A stretch of DNA of 64,000 bases from an uncultured Flavobacteriaceae bacterium (GCA_947500435.1 CANMRV010000009.1:38581-102580), one strand, 5' to 3'. Numbered from the stretch's first letter, positions 25,450 through 35,040 are shown. Numbers and translations are program-made. Notes: generated from the sequence alone by a model not told the origin.

Positions 25450-26292
25450 TCAAGGTATCCACTTATCCTTACCAAAATCAGGTTTCCGTTTTTCTAGGAA
25501 AGCATTCCGCCCTTCCTTGGCTTCTTCCGTACCATAGGCTAAACGCGTAGCTTCACCGGCAAAAACTTGTTGCCCGACCATACCATCGTCGGTTAGGTTC
25601 ATAGCAAACTTTAGCATTTTTATGGATGTTGGCGATTTCTCCAATACTTCTTGCGCCCACTGATAAGCTGTAGCTTCCAATTCATCATGCGGTACAACAG
25701 CATTTACCATGCCCATTTCATAAGCTTCCTGAGCGGAATAGTTTCTGCCTAAGAAAAAGATTTCACGGGCTTTCTTTTGCCCCACCATTTTGGCCAAATA
25801 GGCTGAACCATAACCGCCATCAAAACTGGTGACATCGGCATCGGTTTGTTTAAATATGGCGTGTTCTTTACTGGCCAAGGTCATATCGCAGACCACATGC
25901 AAGCTATGACCACCGCCAACGGCCCAACCGGGTACTACGGCGATTACAACTTTCGGCATAAAACGAATCAGTCGCTGGACTTCCAAAATGTTCAATCGAT
26001 GATAGCCATCTTCACCTACATAACCTTGGTCTCCCCTGGCCTTTTGGTCGCCACCGCTGCAAAAGGAATAAACTCCGTCTTTAGTAGATGGGCCTTCAGC
26101 AGAAAGCAGCACTACCCCAATCGAAGTATCTTCTTGGGCATCATAAAAGGCATCATAGAGTTCGCTAGTGGTCTTTGGGCGAAAGGCATTGCGAATGTTA
26201 GGGCGATTAAAAGCAATACGGGCTACGCCGTCACTTTTAGTATAGGTGATATCTGAATATTCTTTGGCTGTTTTCCAATTGGGTGATTTCAT
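25450..26292 (-). CDS. menB: 1,4-dihydroxy-2-naphthoyl-CoA synthase
   Basis: This 280-residue enzyme of the crotonase fold closes the second ring in menaquinone biosynthesis, converting o-succinylbenzoyl-CoA to 1,4-dihydroxy-2-naphthoyl-CoA. The visible features are VARIAFNRPNIRNAF, the oxyanion region VYSFCSGGDQKARG, VVPGWAVGGGHSLHVV with the conserved Gly pair, and DADVTSFDGGYGSAYLAKMVG, which carries the Asp and Tyr typical of MenB. Length and C-terminus (RKPDFGKDKWIP) match the family. It is a single gene here. Menaquinone is the usual quinone of Bacteroidota. Confidence 0.95.
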   Translation of the reverse strand: MKSPNWKTAKEYSDITYTKSDGVARIAFNRPNIRNAFRPKTTSELYDAFYDAQEDTSIGVVLLSAEGPSTKDGVYSFCSGGDQKARGDQGYVGEDGYHRLNILEVQRLIRFMPKVVIAVVPGWAVGGGHSLHVVCDMTLASKEHAIFKQTDADVTSFDGGYGSAYLAKMVGQKKAREIFFLGRNYSAQEAYEMGMVNAVVPHDELEATAYQWAQEVLEKSPTSIKMLKFAMNLTDDGMVGQQVFAGEATRLAYGTEEAKEGRNAFLEKRKPDFGKDKWIP

Positions 26293-26500
26293 GTTTGACT
26301 ATTTTAAGGCTATAAAGATAGGGTTCTTCTTAAAGTCAAAACAGATTGTTACTAAATTCTGGATAAGTGCTCCAAGCTTGCTCTTGAACTCGTAAGAATT
26401 TTCCGTTAATTTGGACATTAGGAAATACACGTATTTAACATACTATGTACTTTGGTTTTAAAAATATTATCCATAACCGTCGTATTCAACTGATTGAAAA

Positions 26501-27406
26501 ATGAAAAAGATGAATATTATTCTACTATTACTGCTTATTATATCCATTTTCCTTGTTCTTAAGTTTTCTGAGATTACACTCCCTTCTATTTTCCCAGAAA
26601 GTGTTACTAAAATATTCGAACAACCCTCAAAAGATTCGAATTCCTTTGAAGTTTTCAGAATACTTGAAAGGTTAAGCTTAGCTTATATATCGGGTATGAT
26701 AATTTTCTTTTTAATCAATTTTATACCAAGAAAAAGTGTCGAGATAAAAGCCTTAAAAATTAGCCAGCCAGCTCTATTGGAAATTTATTCCAACATGGGC
26801 ACAATGATAGCACCTCTCAAAATGATATTGAATATTGAAAAAAAGAATAAAAAGATAAAATTGGCAGATTTAAAACAGATAAAAAAATATTCTAATAAAA
26901 TTGAAGATACCTATTACTATACTTCTGGAGTTTACATAAATAATAGACTTAGTAAGGGAGGCGAAAAAAAAATATTTCTATACCCGAAGGATTTAAAAGA
27001 ATTATCCCAAAGGGTACAAAAAAAAGTGGATAATCTCACTTCATTACCTTCAACAAGTAATCTACCAGTTAGTTTAGTCGAAACTTTGTCTGCTATTAGT
27101 TCTAGCGACTTTTTAAGAAAATGTTCTACTTTGGATAAGGTTGTTTCACTTCCTGGCCCAACAGAAATTGCTAATTTTGATATAGCCTTTTATGATTTTA
27201 TTAAACTCTATCTGAAGTTGGAATCCTATGAATTTAGAAAGCTCTCCTATGTTTATGGACGTTTGGGTCAAGATGAAATAGATTTATTAAGGGAAAAGAA
27301 AAAAAATGCTTTCAAAGAATTTAAACATACTATAAATCTTACAAGTTATACAACTATACGCGACGGTATAGAATATAGAGTAGTAAATGGGAAACTGATT
27401 GAATGA
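26501..27406 (+). CDS. Hypothetical membrane protein
   Basis: This 301-residue protein has two N-terminal transmembrane segments (residues 4-22 and 66-84, with a ~40-residue loop between) and a ~215-residue, Lys-rich, mainly helical cytosolic domain. No motif is recognised. The gene is more AT-rich, with many AAA and TTA codons, than its neighbours, which hints at recent acquisition. It is isolated: no partner lies within 60 bp on the same strand. A role as an accessory protein, for example in defence or stress, is possible but not supported by any domain I can see. Confidence 0.68.
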   Translation: MKKMNIILLLLLIISIFLVLKFSEITLPSIFPESVTKIFEQPSKDSNSFEVFRILERLSLAYISGMIIFFLINFIPRKSVEIKALKISQPALLEIYSNMGTMIAPLKMILNIEKKNKKIKLADLKQIKKYSNKIEDTYYYTSGVYINNRLSKGGEKKIFLYPKDLKELSQRVQKKVDNLTSLPSTSNLPVSLVETLSAISSSDFLRKCSTLDKVVSLPGPTEIANFDIAFYDFIKLYLKLESYEFRKLSYVYGRLGQDEIDLLREKKKNAFKEFKHTINLTSYTTIRDGIEYRVVNGKLIE

Positions 27407-27472
27407 GCGGTTAAAAATATCTTAACCAAAAATTGTCTGCGGCGAGCGACCTGAGGACATAAATAGATTAAA

Positions 27473-28306
27473 TCAATCTCGTATCTGAATAGCATCACAA
27501 GTCCCAACAAACGGCACTCCTGTTTGACCATAGGCATAGGTAATCAAGCCAACATAAACTTCATCGTCATAGGTAGGAGTTGCCCCTAGTAAATCACCTG
27601 TATCTCTGTAAAGGTTCCAATTATCGCCTGTGGTTGTATAGTCCAGATTTGGGGTTTGCCAGTATACGATTAGTTCCCGTTCTGCTGTTCCGACAATTCT
27701 GATATCTGCTCGTCCATCGGGTGCCGTATTGGCTCCAATATCATTAACACTAGAAGAACCATTAACGGTGTTTTTTCCTTCAATGGTGAATTCTGCACCT
27801 CCTCGATGCCCTACTACGACATGGGTCGAATTGATGGAATTGAAATCTTTGTGATGCACCTGAACCCCAGAAAATAAATACGGGTTTCCGTTTGGTGAGG
27901 GTGCAACTTGTGAATCATCTAGGGTACCTATTCCAATATTTCGAGCGATAAACTCAAACGGAAAGGTGACCAGTTTGGCATCAATGCGCCCTTGATCCTC
28001 ATGAAAATGGAGGGTGATATTATTGGTGTTGTCATCTAAGACCGCTTTATAACGTCCTGCGACACTAGATACATTGGGTAGGGCTGATTCATTATTAGTC
28101 ACATAATCTATCAAAGCGCCATCTGTATCGAAGCTGTCAACGAAATAGTCCTCTTGATTATCATCACTAGGAGTATCATCTGGGGCCTTTTCCTCATCAG
28201 AAAGTTCAATGGAGTCTTCTATAGCATCTTCAACGGCATCGATTTTATCCGTCGAACAAGAATATAGAACAAATGAGATCAGAAATAGTGGGACTAGCTT
28301 TTTCAT
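27473..28306 (-). CDS. Hypothetical lipoprotein
   Basis: This 277-residue protein has a lipobox ending in Cys17 (FVLYSC), followed by a long Asp/Glu-rich linker (about residues 19-55). The mature domain is beta-rich and contains HVVVGHRGGAEFTIEG and an Asn/Asp/Gly-rich part. No family is recognised. The start region overlaps the very end of an ORF on the other strand whose real start I place further in. It is probably exposed on the outer membrane. Confidence 0.78.
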   Translation of the reverse strand: MKKLVPLFLISFVLYSCSTDKIDAVEDAIEDSIELSDEEKAPDDTPSDDNQEDYFVDSFDTDGALIDYVTNNESALPNVSSVAGRYKAVLDDNTNNITLHFHEDQGRIDAKLVTFPFEFIARNIGIGTLDDSQVAPSPNGNPYLFSGVQVHHKDFNSINSTHVVVGHRGGAEFTIEGKNTVNGSSSVNDIGANTAPDGRADIRIVGTAERELIVYWQTPNLDYTTTGDNWNLYRDTGDLLGATPTYDDEVYVGLITYAYGQTGVPFVGTCDAIQIRD

Positions 28307-28422
28307 ACCTAAAGTTTGAAGTTATAAAACGAGAATTTGGGTATTCTATTGTTTGTTGCGAAAGCCAGGCAACGAAGGCACAAATAAGCCCGTCTGTTAG
28401 TAAAGAACCTATTCAAAGAGAA

Positions 28423-28827
28423 ATGACTGAAATAAAAAGAATTTCCAAAACTTCAAAGCTATTCTGTATTCTCGGAAGCTCGTTTCTTTTAATCATGGGC
28501 GTATTTCATGGCAGCGGCTTCTTTTATGTAAGTGAGTCCATTCAAGAATCCAATGCAGAAGGGTTTCTGAAGGATATCGTACCTGCTCTATTTGCCCATC
28601 CATCCATACATCTTATAGGGTTAGCTGCCTTTGGTATTTTGACACTATTTCTTAAACACGATTTGCGAAAGGTTACTTGGTTATTGGCAGTACTGATTGT
28701 ATTAGATGCACTGCTTGGATTCTATTTAGGAGGAATGATCCCTGGCTTACTTCTGTTGGTTGCGGCCATTTGTTTCGTAGTGGCTGGTCTAAAAGATCAA
28801 CGAATGAAGACTCAACTAGACCCTTGA
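28423..28827 (+). CDS. Small four-TM membrane protein
   Basis: This is a 134-residue protein when started at ATG 28423; a longer reading frame upstream overlaps the divergent lipoprotein gene and is less likely. Four transmembrane helices (about residues 10-32, 50-71, 80-99 and 104-124) with short loops make up almost all of it. No family is recognised. It converges with, and overlaps by 16 bp, the alpha/beta hydrolase gene on the minus strand. Confidence 0.68.
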   Translation: MTEIKRISKTSKLFCILGSSFLLIMGVFHGSGFFYVSESIQESNAEGFLKDIVPALFAHPSIHLIGLAAFGILTLFLKHDLRKVTWLLAVLIVLDALLGFYLGGMIPGLLLLVAAICFVVAGLKDQRMKTQLDP

Positions 28828-29687
28828 AGAAACTCCAGATAATGCTTTAAAACCAAATCAGGAGCTTCTATCAAAGGGAAGTGTCCGATATTGTGTAGTT
28901 CGATGACATCGGGATTCGGAATGATTTCTTTGTATCTATCTACCATGTGTTGCCCAGAAATAGGGTCGTAAGTACCATCAATCAAACGAATAGGAATTGT
29001 AGCCTCCTGAATGGCACTTACCCATCGGGTTCGGTTATCTTTGCGCTCTTGCATGTATTTTATCAATAGATGAAAAACATACTTTCCACCGTTAGTATTG
29101 ATTAATTCCCAAAATTCATCAAGTTCCTTTTCTGTTGGCGGAGTGTGGGGGCCGAAAATGCGTTTAAAGTTTTTGCCAAGCTTTTCCCGAGTAAAAAGTT
29201 TGGCTACGATACTTCCAATGGGACTCATCAATAATTTCTGAATCAAAAGTGGTTGGTGCGTTTCATAAAACAATCCACCATTTAACAAGCAAAGGGATTC
29301 TATCACCAAACCTTCCTGTTGATTTATTTGACGTTCATTGTGGCGAGCTAGTAGCTCTTGTGCCACGGTATCCCCGTAATCATGACTTAGAATCTTGACT
29401 TTGTTGATTTGTTTGGAGTATAATAGTTTTTCAATCAAATCTGCTTGGTCGAAGATGGTGTACTGGTATTTTCTAGGTTTAGTAGAAAAGCCGAATCCAA
29501 TCATATCAAGGGTTACAACATGGAATCGAGAACTCAAAGGTTGCCATAGCTGCCACCAATCCCACGATGCAGTTGGGAAACCATGAATAAGAAGTAGTAC
29601 TTCCCCACTACCCTCGTCCATATTGAAAATTTGATGGGTTTTGTAATCAAAGAACTGTCCTTTATTTTTCCAATCAACTAATGTCAT
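28812..29687 (-). CDS. Alpha/beta hydrolase, epoxide hydrolase/dehalogenase-like
   Basis: This is a 291-residue protein when started at ATG 29687; the ATG at 29768 would overlap the divergent M24 start. The fold has the oxyanion motif LLIHGFPTASWDWW and a nucleophile elbow SHDYGD, in which Asp replaces the usual Ser, as in epoxide hydrolases and haloalkane dehalogenases. The acid is in LIDGTYDPISG and the His in IGHFPLIEAPD. The substrate is probably a small epoxide or halide, but a broader esterase role is possible. There is no signal peptide. Confidence 0.85.
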   Translation of the reverse strand: MTLVDWKNKGQFFDYKTHQIFNMDEGSGEVLLLIHGFPTASWDWWQLWQPLSSRFHVVTLDMIGFGFSTKPRKYQYTIFDQADLIEKLLYSKQINKVKILSHDYGDTVAQELLARHNERQINQQEGLVIESLCLLNGGLFYETHQPLLIQKLLMSPIGSIVAKLFTREKLGKNFKRIFGPHTPPTEKELDEFWELINTNGGKYVFHLLIKYMQERKDNRTRWVSAIQEATIPIRLIDGTYDPISGQHMVDRYKEIIPNPDVIELHNIGHFPLIEAPDLVLKHYLEFLQGSS

Positions 29688-29766
29688 TCCGTAGCGCTTG
29701 CTTCTAATTTGAGGTCTTAAAATAGTATTTATTTCCCTATTTTTAGTCCTATTCAAAATTCCAACC

Positions 29767-31065
29767 ATGAAAAAGGCAATCCTCTTTTTAACAATACTTG
29801 TTTGCGCTCAAACTTTCGGTCAAGAAGCCATGCGACGTTGGCGCAAACTGAATCAAGTACGACAAGATAAATTTGATTTGGTTTTGCCCGAAGCGATGCG
29901 AGAAAATAACATTGGTATGTGGATTGTCACAAATCGCGAAGGCAATCTAGACCCACTCTATACGGATATGGGTGAAGGTTACGTTGGTGGCAATGCCTAT
30001 TATATATTTACAGATACAGGTAAAAGTCACATTGAACGAGCGGCCCTTGGTGTTGGCGGGTACTTGTTGAAAGAAGGTGGCACCTATGATTATTTCGGTT
30101 CCGCCGATGAACTCAAAGATTTTGTTACCAATCGGGACCCCAAAACTATTGGGTTGAATATTTCTAAAAACTTCGGTGGAGCTGACGGACTAACCCACTC
30201 GGCATTTCTTGAGCTTAGCGAAATTCTAGGAGAGAAATATGCAAAACGCTTTGTTTCTGCGGAAAAATTGGTTTCTGATTTTCGTTCACGTCGTGTTGCC
30301 AGTGAAATTGCCATATATGGGGAAGCAGGAGAGCTTTCCTACACCATTGCGGAAAGAGCCTTTTCTAACGAAGTAATTACTCCGGGAGTTACTACTCTAG
30401 AAGATGTCGCCTGGTTTATGAAAGACCAGCAATTCAAAAACAACTTAGGTTCTTCCTTCGGAATGCCTTCTGTCTATATTACGGGTCCTGATGGTGTTGA
30501 AGCAACTTCAAGTGACCGCATCATTCAGCGAGGCGATGTATTAATGCTAGATTGGGGCGTTGGCTTAATGAATATGTTTACTGACATGAAGCGAGTAGCC
30601 TACGTTCTAAAGGAAGGCGAAACCGAAGTACCTGCGGGAATCAAAAATGCCTTTGATCAAGGGGTGAAAGTTCGTGATATTATCAAAAAAACAATCAAAG
30701 CCGGCGTCACAGCCCAAAAAGCGGAAGATGCGGTCTATTCAGCTTTGACCATGGCAGGTTTCAACAAAATGAAAGGATTTAATAAATACACTGATTTAGA
30801 CAAGACCGATGTAATAATTGGTTGCCATTCCGTTGGTAATTGGGGCCATGGTATCGGTCCCTCTATAGCATTTTTCAATCCTGTTCGTCTAACTTATGAG
30901 CTAAAACCTTCGAATTTGATTTCCATAGAATTGTTTGCTTATACTAAAGTTCCGGAATGGGGGGGCAAAAAACTACGTGTTCCGTTGGAAGATGATGCGG
31001 TGATTACGGAGAGAGGTATAGAGTGGTTGTATCCTATTAACCCAAAGGTTTTGGTAATCAAATAA
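29767..31065 (+). CDS. M24 family metallopeptidase (secreted Xaa-Pro-like)
   Basis: This 432-residue protein has a signal peptide ending at about residue 19 (AQTFGQ). The pita-bread fold has metal-ligand positions in MLDWGVGLMNMFTDMK (two Asp), GHGIGPSIAF (His), LISIELFAY (Glu) and LEDDAVITERGIEW (Glu). This set fits aminopeptidase P-like enzymes that cleave Xaa-Pro bonds, here in the periplasm. The N-terminal third resembles a creatinase-like domain. It is divergent from the hydrolase gene (about 80 bp between starts) and converges with a glycosyltransferase gene 7 bp away. Confidence 0.88.
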   Translation: MKKAILFLTILVCAQTFGQEAMRRWRKLNQVRQDKFDLVLPEAMRENNIGMWIVTNREGNLDPLYTDMGEGYVGGNAYYIFTDTGKSHIERAALGVGGYLLKEGGTYDYFGSADELKDFVTNRDPKTIGLNISKNFGGADGLTHSAFLELSEILGEKYAKRFVSAEKLVSDFRSRRVASEIAIYGEAGELSYTIAERAFSNEVITPGVTTLEDVAWFMKDQQFKNNLGSSFGMPSVYITGPDGVEATSSDRIIQRGDVLMLDWGVGLMNMFTDMKRVAYVLKEGETEVPAGIKNAFDQGVKVRDIIKKTIKAGVTAQKAEDAVYSALTMAGFNKMKGFNKYTDLDKTDVIIGCHSVGNWGHGIGPSIAFFNPVRLTYELKPSNLISIELFAYTKVPEWGGKKLRVPLEDDAVITERGIEWLYPINPKVLVIK

Positions 31066-31072
31066 GTTTAAG

Positions 31073-32314
31073 TTAGTTAGCGTTTTTCTCCTCAATCCAT
31101 TTAGACATGTACTTGGTACTTGCCATGGTTTGATGACCAAGCATTGCTCCAACAAAGTTCTTTTTACGATGGGTTTCTAAACCCTTTTGAACTAAAGTTA
31201 TTTTAGCATCCAACTTTTTAATCCAAACGGATTTGTCGTAAAGCGCATTGATTATTTGAATCCCATTCACTTGTCCTTGTTCCCAAATAGGTTGATTGGT
31301 GTATAACTCTATAGCAGCGTTAGCAAAGGTTGTAGCGGTTTCGGAAATTCGTCCACTATATTCCAAATCACCGTGCATGCCTTCTGCCCCTATTGGCGTT
31401 GTCACACTGGGAGTTCCGTTTTGCATTGAAGTGATTAGTTTTCCTTTTAGTCCAGCACCAAATCGTAAAGGAACCAAATTTACACGGGCCTTGTTCAATA
31501 CTTCTCTCGCATCCTCTACCCAACCTTCTACCAAAAAGCCTTCTTTTTCATTGTGCATTTGTTGAATCCGTTCAGGTAAATAGGCGCCGTAGATTTTTAA
31601 GTTGGCTTGAGGTATTTCTTTTCGAATCAAGGGCCAGATTTCCGTCTTCAACCAAACAATTGCATCCACATTTGGAGCGTGCTTCCCGTTGCCAATACAG
31701 ATAAAATCAGCGCGGTTTTCGAAACTATGCCATGTTTTTGTTTCCTCATCAGAAATCGGGTCTAACAGAAAGGGTAAGTACATCAAAATGGACTCATCTA
31801 TCTGAAGTAAATCTTTTAATAAATACATTTCATAAGGCGATATAATCAACGAAATATCAGAACGATAGATACTTGCCACTTCTCGTTTTGCAATATCTTC
31901 TTTTAACCAGGTCTCTGTAGAAAAAAGAATTCGTTTTTTAAAGCATTTTTCACGCGTATGACGCAATGAATGAAGGTCTTCCGTATCGAGAATCCTAAGG
32001 GCATTTGGAGCGAATTCTGCGACTCTCCAACCGAATTGTTCTTCCGTAAGGAATCTATCGAAAAGTACGATTTCAGGATTTAGCTTTGTAATAAACGTGT
32101 CAAAACTGGAATGGTTTAATCGAACTGAAGCCTTTGAAATCCCCAAGGATTCTAAATCCAATGACAACTCCGATTCTGCAGCTGTGCTTGCTACTGTGAT
32201 TTGATAATCCTTCCCCAGAAAATACTGTATAAGCTGAAGCATTCGGTTTCCTGCGGCAGTGGAATTTGGCTCTGGCCATACGAACGCTATTATGAGTAGG
32301 GTTTTATTTGACAT
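31073..32314 (-). CDS. Glycosyltransferase, GT4-like (GT-B fold)
   Basis: This 413-residue protein has two Rossmann-like halves. The N-terminal half starts LLIIAFVWPEPNSTAAGNRMLQL. The C-terminal half has FICIGNGKHAPNVDAIVWL, LKIYGAYL, FLVEGWVEDAREVLNKARVNLVPLRFGAGLKGKL, and NGTPSVTTPIGAEGM, where a conserved Glu binds the sugar nucleotide. It probably adds a sugar to a surface glycan or lipid. It stands alone, flanked upstream by a ~110-bp palindromic element and downstream by the M24 gene. Confidence 0.88.
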   Translation of the reverse strand: MSNKTLLIIAFVWPEPNSTAAGNRMLQLIQYFLGKDYQITVASTAAESELSLDLESLGISKASVRLNHSSFDTFITKLNPEIVLFDRFLTEEQFGWRVAEFAPNALRILDTEDLHSLRHTREKCFKKRILFSTETWLKEDIAKREVASIYRSDISLIISPYEMYLLKDLLQIDESILMYLPFLLDPISDEETKTWHSFENRADFICIGNGKHAPNVDAIVWLKTEIWPLIRKEIPQANLKIYGAYLPERIQQMHNEKEGFLVEGWVEDAREVLNKARVNLVPLRFGAGLKGKLITSMQNGTPSVTTPIGAEGMHGDLEYSGRISETATTFANAAIELYTNQPIWEQGQVNGIQIINALYDKSVWIKKLDAKITLVQKGLETHRKKNFVGAMLGHQTMASTKYMSKWIEEKNAN

Positions 32315-32328
32315 GGTTTGTTATCAGT

Positions 32329-32438
32329 CGTCTTTGCGAGCAAGATTGCCTTCAGTAAAATGAAGCGAAGCAACCTGTTGATGCTTTGCAGTATGTTGAA
32401 CAGATTGCTTCGTCGCGAAAATGCTCCTCGCAAAGACG
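32329..32438. repeat. 110-bp palindromic element with 12-bp terminal inverted repeats
   Basis: The ends are CGTCTTTGCGAG (32329-32340) and its exact complement (32427-32438). Inside, GAAGCGAAGCAACCTGTT is matched by an inverted, slightly diverged AACAGATTGCTTCGTCGC. It lies between a helicase gene and a glycosyltransferase gene, both on the minus strand. The sequence type resembles the palindromic intergenic elements found in many copies in Bacteroidota genomes; no transposase is present. Confidence 0.82.
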
Positions 32439-32447
32439 TGTTTTGAA

Positions 32448-33959
32448 TTACATCCGCGCGGCAAACTTCTTCGAGATATTTGAACGCAGTTTACGTTCAT
32501 AATCCTCTTCAAGCCATTCTTTGTAATTCTTCGTATTGTTCATGATACAATAGGAATACTGGCGAACACGATACTGTATTTCTTCTTTCAGCTGTTTGGC
32601 TAGAATACGCGCGTCAAAAACATCTTCAGCGTTTTCTACACAGATTTTTGCATGCTGTTCGATACTGTTTTCTAAAACCGTTTTGGACTTCTGACCTAAG
32701 GCGAATATTTTCTTGTACTCCGCTTTTACGTCGTATTCAATATTTTCTGATTTCGAGAACTTCTCACGCAACGAGGCTGGCATTTCGTAGATAAACTCCC
32801 GTTCAATATCTTCATCGTTCTTGATATTCTCCAAAAAGAAATCTGGAAAGTGAAAAATTTCTTGCCAATCAATGGGAGCGTCCCACATACCGAAACGGGC
32901 GACGTTGTTGCCCATATCCACTACTGTGAACTCCTTTTTTTTGGGGAGCACACGCGAACCACGACCAATCATTTGAAAATACAAAGTTAGCGAACGGGTA
33001 GCTCGATTTAAGATGATGGTCTCGACGGTCGGTTCATCAAACCCCGTAGTCAAAATACTTACGGAAGTCAATATGGCATCGGGAGTATTCGAAAACCAAT
33101 CTAATATCTCGCGTCGCTCTGACGCACTATTCTTATTATCTAAGTGGCGAATATTGTAATCCGCCTTTTTAAAAGTTTCGTAGACATAGCGGGAGGTATT
33201 TATTCCGTTATTGAAAATCAAAGTTTTGGTTCCCTTCGCTATTTCATTGTAAGCAGTCATTAGCTTACTCAACATGTTTTGATTACCGTATAGCTCGTCT
33301 GATGACTTTACAGTGTAATCTCCGTTAATCCCAAGTTTCAGGTTCTGAAGACTAACGTCATAGTTGTATACATTGGCTTTTGATAAAAAATTTCGTTTAA
33401 TCAAAGCCGCGATAGATTCACCAACAATCAGTTTCTGATAGTTGTCCTTCATCGGTAACTTGATATTTGAACTCAATGGGGTTGCTGTAACTCCCAAAAT
33501 GAACGAATTTTCAAAGTATTTAAAAAGCTTCCGGAAGGAGTTGTAATGCGCTTCATCAATGATTACCAAGCCGATATTATTGATTTCAACTTTCTCCTCT
33601 TGCAAGCGATTATTGAGCGTTTCAACCATCGCGACAAAACAGGCATATTCATCTTGGTCTTGAAGTTCTTTGACCTCGCTATTGATGATTTTATTATTCA
33701 CTCCAAAACCACTTAGCATCTTGGAGGTTTGAACGCTAAGCTCAATGCGATGGGTAAGCACAACTACCTTTTTACCGGTTTGTTCGATATATCGGCGTGC
33801 GATTTCAGAAAAAACAACCGTCTTTCCTCCCCCTGTAGGTAATTGATATAATATATTGGAACCCGCTTCCGACTCATCCAGCGCCTTGAAAATTTTGTTT
33901 AAATCCTCAATCTGATAGTCGTATAATGTCTTTTCCTTTGTCTCCTTCTGTACTTCCAA
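32448..33959 (-). CDS. SF2 DEAD/DEAH box helicase
   Basis: This 503-residue protein starts at TTG 33959. It has a Q-like N-terminus (LYDYQIEDLNKIF), Walker A PTGGGKT, DEAH box LVIIDEAHYNS, motif III GVTATP, motif V TGFDEPTV and motif VI QMIGRGSR. The helicase core ends near residue 370, and a ~130-residue Lys/Glu-rich C-terminal part of unknown role follows. It unwinds nucleic acids with ATP; whether the target is DNA or RNA is open. No restriction, methylase or defence partner is adjacent, so I treat it as a cellular helicase. Confidence 0.9.
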   Translation of the reverse strand: MEVQKETKEKTLYDYQIEDLNKIFKALDESEAGSNILYQLPTGGGKTVVFSEIARRYIEQTGKKVVVLTHRIELSVQTSKMLSGFGVNNKIINSEVKELQDQDEYACFVAMVETLNNRLQEEKVEINNIGLVIIDEAHYNSFRKLFKYFENSFILGVTATPLSSNIKLPMKDNYQKLIVGESIAALIKRNFLSKANVYNYDVSLQNLKLGINGDYTVKSSDELYGNQNMLSKLMTAYNEIAKGTKTLIFNNGINTSRYVYETFKKADYNIRHLDNKNSASERREILDWFSNTPDAILTSVSILTTGFDEPTVETIILNRATRSLTLYFQMIGRGSRVLPKKKEFTVVDMGNNVARFGMWDAPIDWQEIFHFPDFFLENIKNDEDIEREFIYEMPASLREKFSKSENIEYDVKAEYKKIFALGQKSKTVLENSIEQHAKICVENAEDVFDARILAKQLKEEIQYRVRQYSYCIMNNTKNYKEWLEEDYERKLRSNISKKFAARM

Positions 33960-34086
33960 GTAGTTCTCTTTTCTTTTGAATTCTTGTTAAAAGTTTGATG
34001 CGGGGGGAATTTTGCAAAACTAACAGATTTTTACACTTGGACGAAATTTAATCTTAGGAAATGTGAAAAATGGCTCTTGGCTCTTC

Positions 34087-35016
34087 TTAATATCCTTTAT
34101 CCGTGGAAACCAAATTTAACAAGGACCGCCCCTGCTGCATTCTGCGATAATTCTCAATAATTTGAGGAACTACCGATGATGTATCGGAGACACTGGCGTA
34201 ATGTGGCGTGATATGTATTTTTTCATGCTGCCAAAAGGGATGGTCCGAAGACAATGGTTCTTGGTGGAAAACGTCTAAAGTGGCGCCAGAAAGATGTTGG
34301 TTGTCTAACATTTCGATAAGGTCTGCGTCTACCAAATGTCCTCCTCTGGCGGCATTAATTACAAATGCCCCTACGGGTAATTGACTGAAAAGTTGCTTAT
34401 TTAGAATTCCCGAAGTTTCATTGGTCAAGGGAAGTAAACAAACTAAAATTTCTGAACTTGATAAAAACTCATGAAGTTCTTCTTGTCCCGCAAATGCTTG
34501 TACTTCAGGAATTTCTTTTCTAGAATTTGACCATCCCTGGGTCTTGAATCCGAAATGGACTAAATCTTTTGCTAAGACAGTTCCTAAGGCACCTAGCCCT
34601 AAAATTCCAATCGTATAATCCCTTATGCGCTTGTATTGTTCTGGTTTCCAAAGGGATTTCGTTTGATTGACTTTGTACTCGTAAAACCTCTTCAGGTGAC
34701 TAAAAATGGCTGCAATGACATACTCCGACATGTCACTTGCCAACATCGTGTCTACAACCCTAGTGATGGGAAGGTTTTGAGGAGTCGTATCATCTTCAAA
34801 AATAAAGTCCACTCCTGCCCCACTACAGGCGATGTATTTGAGATTGGGGTATTTGGTCAACGTTCCCTTTGGATGCTTCCATACTAATGCTACCTCTATC
34901 TCATCAACCGGATGCGACTCCAAATAACTATATATTTTGATATCTGGAGCAGCTTCTTGCAGCGCATTTTTCCAAAGTTCAATTTTATCGTCTTGTCTTA
35001 TAATTACTATGCTCAT
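34087..35016 (-). CDS. D-2-hydroxyacid dehydrogenase (GhrA-like)
   Basis: This 309-residue NAD(P)H-dependent enzyme probably reduces glyoxylate or hydroxypyruvate. The features are the Rossmann motif GILGLGALGTVLAK (about residues 138-151), the catalytic Arg in NAARGGHLVDAD, Glu in DVFHQEPL, and the catalytic His in HITPHYAS near residue 272. The N-terminal substrate domain has YIACSGAGVDFIF. Length and motif spacing match GhrA. It is a single gene, separated from DUF6155 by a 111-bp palindromic element. Confidence 0.9.
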   Translation of the reverse strand: MSIVIIRQDDKIELWKNALQEAAPDIKIYSYLESHPVDEIEVALVWKHPKGTLTKYPNLKYIACSGAGVDFIFEDDTTPQNLPITRVVDTMLASDMSEYVIAAIFSHLKRFYEYKVNQTKSLWKPEQYKRIRDYTIGILGLGALGTVLAKDLVHFGFKTQGWSNSRKEIPEVQAFAGQEELHEFLSSSEILVCLLPLTNETSGILNKQLFSQLPVGAFVINAARGGHLVDADLIEMLDNQHLSGATLDVFHQEPLSSDHPFWQHEKIHITPHYASVSDTSSVVPQIIENYRRMQQGRSLLNLVSTDKGY

Positions 35017-35040
35017 TGTCTGTTTTAAGTTAAATATACT

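Noticed and set aside
25214..25462. Minus-strand ORF of 82 codons over the repeat region
   Set aside because: The protein reads through low-complexity and palindromic DNA (LFDYWIVGLLDSWII) and overlaps the end of menB.
25846..26256. Plus-strand ORF of 136 codons opposite menB
   Set aside because: It is a shadow of menB, which is certain.
28273..28422. N-terminal extension of the small membrane protein gene
   Set aside because: It overlaps the divergent lipoprotein start and has no hydrophobic or family pattern. The ATG at 28423 gives a compact four-TM protein.
32448..33959. SF2 helicase as part of a defence system
   Set aside because: No nuclease, methylase, protease or other defence gene is adjacent. 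Neighbours are a glycosyltransferase and a dehydrogenase.
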